Assembly (NCBI GenBank): GCA_021839785.1
Contig: JAKCAB010000796.1
Location: 1-9,909, forward strand
Source of the DNA: a bacterium
GTDB lineage: Bacteria; Verrucomicrobiota; Verrucomicrobiae; Limisphaerales; J093
Direction: 5' to 3'
Length of the DNA stretch: 9,909 nucleotides
This document shows, piece by piece, positions 7,162 through 9,909 of the stretch. A program made the translations under genes and the position numbers. The notes beneath the pieces were generated by a model. The model had not been told where the DNA came from, did not search any database, and saw only the letters and a program-made list of their open reading frames with translations. How positions within the stretch are numbered: the first letter of the stretch is position 1; each line of letters starts with the position of its first letter.

Positions 7162-8724
7162 ATGACCACTCTCTGGAAACAACTCACGGCGCTGGCGCTC
7201 GGGCTGGCGGCCTGGCCCCTGATGGCCGCCGCGGCCTCGATGGGCGGGGGCAAGGATCCGATCCTCATCGGCGTCCAGGCGTGCGCCGCCTGCCATGACG
7301 GCCCGGCGAGGGGCCGCCAGTTCAGCAAGTGGCGCCTCAGCGCCCACGCCCAGGCCTACGCCGCCCTGGCCCTGCCCGAGTCCCGGGAGATCGCGCGCCT
7401 CAGCGGCATTACCGAGGAACCGCACAAAGCCAAGATGTGCCTGGGCTGCCATGCGGCCGGCGCCGAGGCCGAGGATTGGGAGAAGGCCGGGGGCTTCCAC
7501 CTCGAGGATGGCTTGCAGTGCGAGGTCTGCCACGGGGCCGGTAGCGAATACGCGCCGGAGGACATCATGAAGGACAAGATGCAGGCCATGATGCGCGGCT
7601 TGAAGATGCCAACGAAGGACGACTGCCTGACGTGCCACCGCGCCAAAGGCTCCCATGACGCCGTGCTTCGAACGAAGCCCTTCGCTCTCGATGCCGCGTG
7701 GCTGGCCATCGCCCACCCCAAGCCCGGCCCGCCGGCGAGCGAAACCCAGCCGCCCGCGCTGCCGGCCAGCCCGTTCAAGTTCACGGGTGTGATGGCGTGC
7801 GCGAAATGCCACACGGGCTCGCCGTTCAATTTCCAATTCAGCCAATGGCGGCGCTCGCGTCATGCGCAGGCGTACGCCGTCCTGGCGACGCCCCGCGCGC
7901 TGGAAATTGCGAGGGAGGTCGGCGTCAAAGGCGATCCGCAGAGTCTGCCCCAGTGTCTGGAATGCCACGTCACGGCAAATCAGGACGGCGCTGACAGCCG
8001 CCTGCCCGGCTATGACGCGCGCGACGGCGTCCAGTGCGAAGCCTGTCACGGCCCCGGCAGCGACTATTCGCCCGAGGCCGTGATGCTCGACCAGAGCGCC
8101 GCCCGGGCCAAAGGGCTTAGGGAGGTGAACGCCCAGACCTGCCAGCCGTGCCACCAAAAAGCCCACGGCAAGCAGTTCGATTACGACCTGGCGGTGAAGC
8201 GCATTGCGCACCCGACCCAAGCGCCGTCCGTCGCCGTGAGCGAACCCGCTTACAAGAATCCCTTGAACCTCGCGCTGACGCCGGATGGCAAGGAACTCTG
8301 GGTTACCTGCGAAGCCTCGGCTTCGGTCGTCGTCGTGGACACCGCCGCCCGCCAGAAGCTGCTCGAAATCCCGGTCGGCGGTCAGCCCAACGACGTGTGT
8401 TTTACGCCCGACGGCCGGAAGGCATTCGTGTCCAACCGGCTGGATGACACCGTGTCGGTCGTGGACGTGGCGACCAGAAAAGTCATGGGGACCGTCGCGG
8501 TGGGCGACGAACCGCACGGTGTGCTCGTGGACCAACAAGGCCGGTATCTCTATGTGCTGAACACCGCGACCGACAGCGTCTCGGTCCTGGATGTCGCCAC
8601 GCTCCAGGAGGTCAAGCGGCTCAGCGCTTCGCGCTCGCCGTGGTCGCTCGCCCAATCCCCGGACGGGGAATCCATCCTCGTCACGCACGCCTTGTCCCGG
8701 TTCGTGCCTGACCGCACGCCGTAG
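7162..8724 (+). CDS. Multihaem cytochrome, N-terminal part: two c554-like tetrahaem modules plus start of a YVTN propeller; ends at an in-frame TAG
   Basis: The start of a very large exported cytochrome. A signal peptide (about 1-25, LTALALGLAAWPLMAAAA) is followed by eight CXXCH haem sites at Cys41, 93, 120, 155, 213, 265, 292 and 327. They fall in two cytochrome c554-type tetrahaem modules with candidate distal histidines in HAQAY and IAHP motifs. From about residue 370 a YVTN/YncE propeller begins, with LTPDGKELWVTCE, FTPDGRKAFVSNRLDDTVSVVD and YLYVLNTATDSVSVLDVAT. Translation would stop at TAG 8722 after 520 aa, in the middle of the propeller, yet the propeller continues in the same frame afterwards. 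A stop here leaves an incomplete propeller, so either the codon is read through or the gene is damaged. It starts 21 bases after the CRTAC1-like gene with only a weak GAAAG ribosome-binding site. It is expected to carry electrons outside the cytoplasmic membrane. Confidence 0.85.
   Translation: MTTLWKQLTALALGLAAWPLMAAAASMGGGKDPILIGVQACAACHDGPARGRQFSKWRLSAHAQAYAALALPESREIARLSGITEEPHKAKMCLGCHAAGAEAEDWEKAGGFHLEDGLQCEVCHGAGSEYAPEDIMKDKMQAMMRGLKMPTKDDCLTCHRAKGSHDAVLRTKPFALDAAWLAIAHPKPGPPASETQPPALPASPFKFTGVMACAKCHTGSPFNFQFSQWRRSRHAQAYAVLATPRALEIAREVGVKGDPQSLPQCLECHVTANQDGADSRLPGYDARDGVQCEACHGPGSDYSPEAVMLDQSAARAKGLREVNAQTCQPCHQKAHGKQFDYDLAVKRIAHPTQAPSVAVSEPAYKNPLNLALTPDGKELWVTCEASASVVVVDTAARQKLLEIPVGGQPNDVCFTPDGRKAFVSNRLDDTVSVVDVATRKVMGTVAVGDEPHGVLVDQQGRYLYVLNTATDSVSVLDVATLQEVKRLSASRSPWSLAQSPDGESILVTHALSRFVPDRTP
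7282..7638 (+). repeat. Tetrahaem module, copy 1
   Basis: Haem sites CAACH, CLGCH, CEVCH and CLTCH lie at Cys41, 93, 120 and 155, with gaps of 52, 27 and 35 residues. QFSKWRLSAHAQAYAAL follows the first haem and IAHP follows the last. It pairs with copy 2 at a fixed offset of 172 residues. Confidence 0.88.
7798..8154 (+). repeat. Tetrahaem module, copy 2
   Basis: Haem sites CAKCH, CLECH, CEACH and CQPCH lie at Cys213, 265, 292 and 327, with gaps of 52, 27 and 35 residues, identical to copy 1. QFSQWRRSRHAQAYAVL matches the stretch after the first haem of copy 1. The two copies have diverged in sequence but share exact haem spacing, so the duplication is old and the geometry is under constraint. 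Confidence 0.88.
8722..8724 (+). other. In-frame amber codon inside the giant cytochrome
   Basis: The codons read ACG CCG TAG CTG TCG GAA GTC ACC. The upstream LSRFVPDRTP and downstream LSEVTVIDAGRVV form one continuous propeller segment with no frame change. It is the second single-codon TAG interruption in this operon. Confidence 0.85.
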
Positions 8725-9909
8725 CTGTCGGAAGTCACCGTCATCGATGCCGGGCGGGTAGTGGTGGAAGACCGGCTCGTGGTCAAGGCGGCCAATCTCC
8801 TGCAAGGGGTGGCGTGGCATCCGAGCGGCGAGTTTGCCGTCATCACCCTCCTGCGCACCAAGAACCTCGTGCCCATGACGCGCATCAACCACGGCTGGAC
8901 CATCTCCAACGGGTTAGGCGTCCTCTGGCGAGACGGCACGATCGACCAGGTGTTGCTCGACCGGAACGACCTTTGCTTTCCCGATCCGTCCGACGTGTGC
9001 CTCACGCCCGACGGCAAATATGCGCTCGTGACCAGCAGCAGCAGTGACCAGGTGGCCGTCGTGGACCTGGCCAGGCTCATCGCCCTGCTGAAAGCCGCGC
9101 CCCCGTCCGAGCGCGCGCGTGTTCTCCCCAACCATCTGGGCAAGTCGGTGGAATACGTGGTCGCCCGCATTCCGACGCCGACCTGCCCCAAGGGCATCGT
9201 CTGTTCGGCCGACAGCGCGACGGCTTACGTTGCGAACATGTTGGACGATTCGGTCACCGTGCTGGACCTGACGAAGCTGGAAGCGGCCGGCCGCGTGGAC
9301 CTGGGCGGTTCCAAGGAACTCACCATCCGCCGGCGCGGCGAGAAGCTTTTCCACAGCGCCAACATCAGCTTCCGCCGCCAGTTCTCCTGCAGCACCTGCC
9401 ATCCCGACGGCCACATCGACAACCTCGTTTATGACATCGAGGACGACGGCATCGGCATGGGGCCCATCGACAACCGGACCCTGCGGGGCATCAATGACAT
9501 GGCACCTTACAAGTGGATTGGCATCAATCCCAGCCTCAAGCGTCAGTGCGGACCGCGCCTGGCGGTGTTCATCACTCGCATCCAGCCCTTTTCCCCCGAG
9601 CAGCTCACCGATCTGCATTACTACCTCTGCTCCATTCCCCGCCCCCCGAATCGCTATCGCAAGCTGGGCGAAGACCTCACCGAGGCGCAGCGCCGCGGCA
9701 AGGCGCTCTATGAGCGCAGCCACAAGAACAACGGGCAACCCATCCCGGTCAACAACCGCTGCGTCACCTGCCATCCCCCGCCGCTTTACACCGATGGCCA
9801 CGTCCACAACGTCGGGACCAAGTTCGCCTATGACCGCGACGGCAAGTTCGACGCGCCGCAACTGCAAAACATCTACGACTCGGCGCCTTACCTGCACAAC
9901 GGCATCGCC
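8725..9909 (+). CDS. Continuation of the giant cytochrome: rest of YVTN propeller and MauG/CCP-like dihaem domain, 3' end beyond the window
   Basis: This is 395 codons of open frame in phase with the preceding part, reaching the window edge without a stop. The propeller blades resume at once (LSEVTVIDAGRVV, GVAWHPSGEFAVITL, CLTPDGKYALVTSSSSDQVAVVD, IVCSADSATAYVANMLDDSV). A dihaem domain of the cytochrome c peroxidase/MauG type follows, with CSTCHPDGH (haem at 9388-9402), the DGIGMGPIDNRTLRGI segment, and CVTCHPPPLYTDG (haem at 9760-9774). It then runs to the family-typical PQLQNIYDSAPYLHNG at the edge. Read through the TAG, the whole protein has at least 916 residues and ten haem sites. If made separately it would need a start such as GTG 8761, giving an incomplete propeller and no signal peptide, which makes independent function unlikely. 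The dihaem domain may transfer electrons or process peroxide; the reaction is unknown. Confidence 0.83.
   Translation, partial: MSEVTVIDAGRVVVEDRLVVKAANLLQGVAWHPSGEFAVITLLRTKNLVPMTRINHGWTISNGLGVLWRDGTIDQVLLDRNDLCFPDPSDVCLTPDGKYALVTSSSSDQVAVVDLARLIALLKAAPPSERARVLPNHLGKSVEYVVARIPTPTCPKGIVCSADSATAYVANMLDDSVTVLDLTKLEAAGRVDLGGSKELTIRRRGEKLFHSANISFRRQFSCSTCHPDGHIDNLVYDIEDDGIGMGPIDNRTLRGINDMAPYKWIGINPSLKRQCGPRLAVFITRIQPFSPEQLTDLHYYLCSIPRPPNRYRKLGEDLTEAQRRGKALYERSHKNNGQPIPVNNRCVTCHPPPLYTDGHVHNVGTKFAYDRDGKFDAPQLQNIYDSAPYLHNGIA

Noticed and set aside
5209..8892. A 1227-codon open frame on the minus strand
   Set aside because: It is antisense to the CRTAC1-like and cytochrome genes, whose domains are unmistakable on the plus strand. 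Its translation shows no domain, and such frames arise from strong GC bias at third positions.
3497..9909. Calling the locus a true hydrazine synthase
   Set aside because: No hydrazine dehydrogenase or nitrogen-cycle partner is visible, the Tyr ligand I would expect near the first haem is missing, and both families are widespread in non-anammox bacteria. It is kept only as an architectural parallel.

Overview
The window is GC-rich and densely coding. It probably comes from a member of the Planctomycetota-Verrucomicrobiota group, and I lean towards Verrucomicrobiota. This rests on the gene families: a CRTAC1/ASPIC repeat protein, a hydrazine-synthase-alpha-like (HzsA-like) propeller cytochrome, and a giant multihaem protein carrying a YVTN propeller. 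It is an inference from family composition, as there is no rRNA or marker gene here.

Left part (1-2516). Two minus-strand genes form a short operon: a PaaI-type hotdog thioesterase (857 to 390), then, 3 bases on, a COG1237-type metallo-beta-lactamase-fold hydrolase that runs off the left edge. Diverging from them on the plus strand is a 449-aa PAS / AAA+ / Fis-HTH activator of sigma-54 RNA polymerase (1167-2516). The 309-base gap between the divergent starts holds a near-consensus sigma-54 promoter (900-915, minus strand) firing towards the thioesterase, and a perfect GC-rich hairpin at 1031-1047. The simplest reading is that the activator switches on the thioesterase operon.

Middle (2517-2810). 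This gap has no recognisable gene and one weak sigma-54-like site at 2759-2774.

Right part (2811-9909). A tightly packed plus-strand operon: a RidA/YjgF-family gene, an HzsA-like propeller with two haem-attachment motifs, a CRTAC1/ASPIC FG-GAP protein, and a very large exported cytochrome. The first three are joined by ATGA stop/start overlaps and the fourth starts 21 bases later. The cytochrome carries two copies of a c554-like tetrahaem module with identical haem spacing, then a YVTN/YncE propeller, then a dihaem cytochrome c peroxidase/MauG-like domain. It runs off the right edge. Apart from the RidA-like protein, all products carry export signals, so this looks like an extracytoplasmic redox apparatus.

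Two things stand out. First, two operon genes (the RidA-like gene at 3201 and the cytochrome at 8722) are each interrupted by one in-frame TAG, with recognisable homology continuing in the same frame on the far side. All five complete gene ends in the window use TAA or TGA. Amber recoding or readthrough, recent gene decay and base-call error are all open. Second, the propeller-dihaem protein plus the (propeller + MauG-like dihaem) protein parallel the alpha and beta-gamma subunit architecture of anammox hydrazine synthase. Both families have many non-anammox members, so this is a structural parallel and not evidence of hydrazine synthesis.
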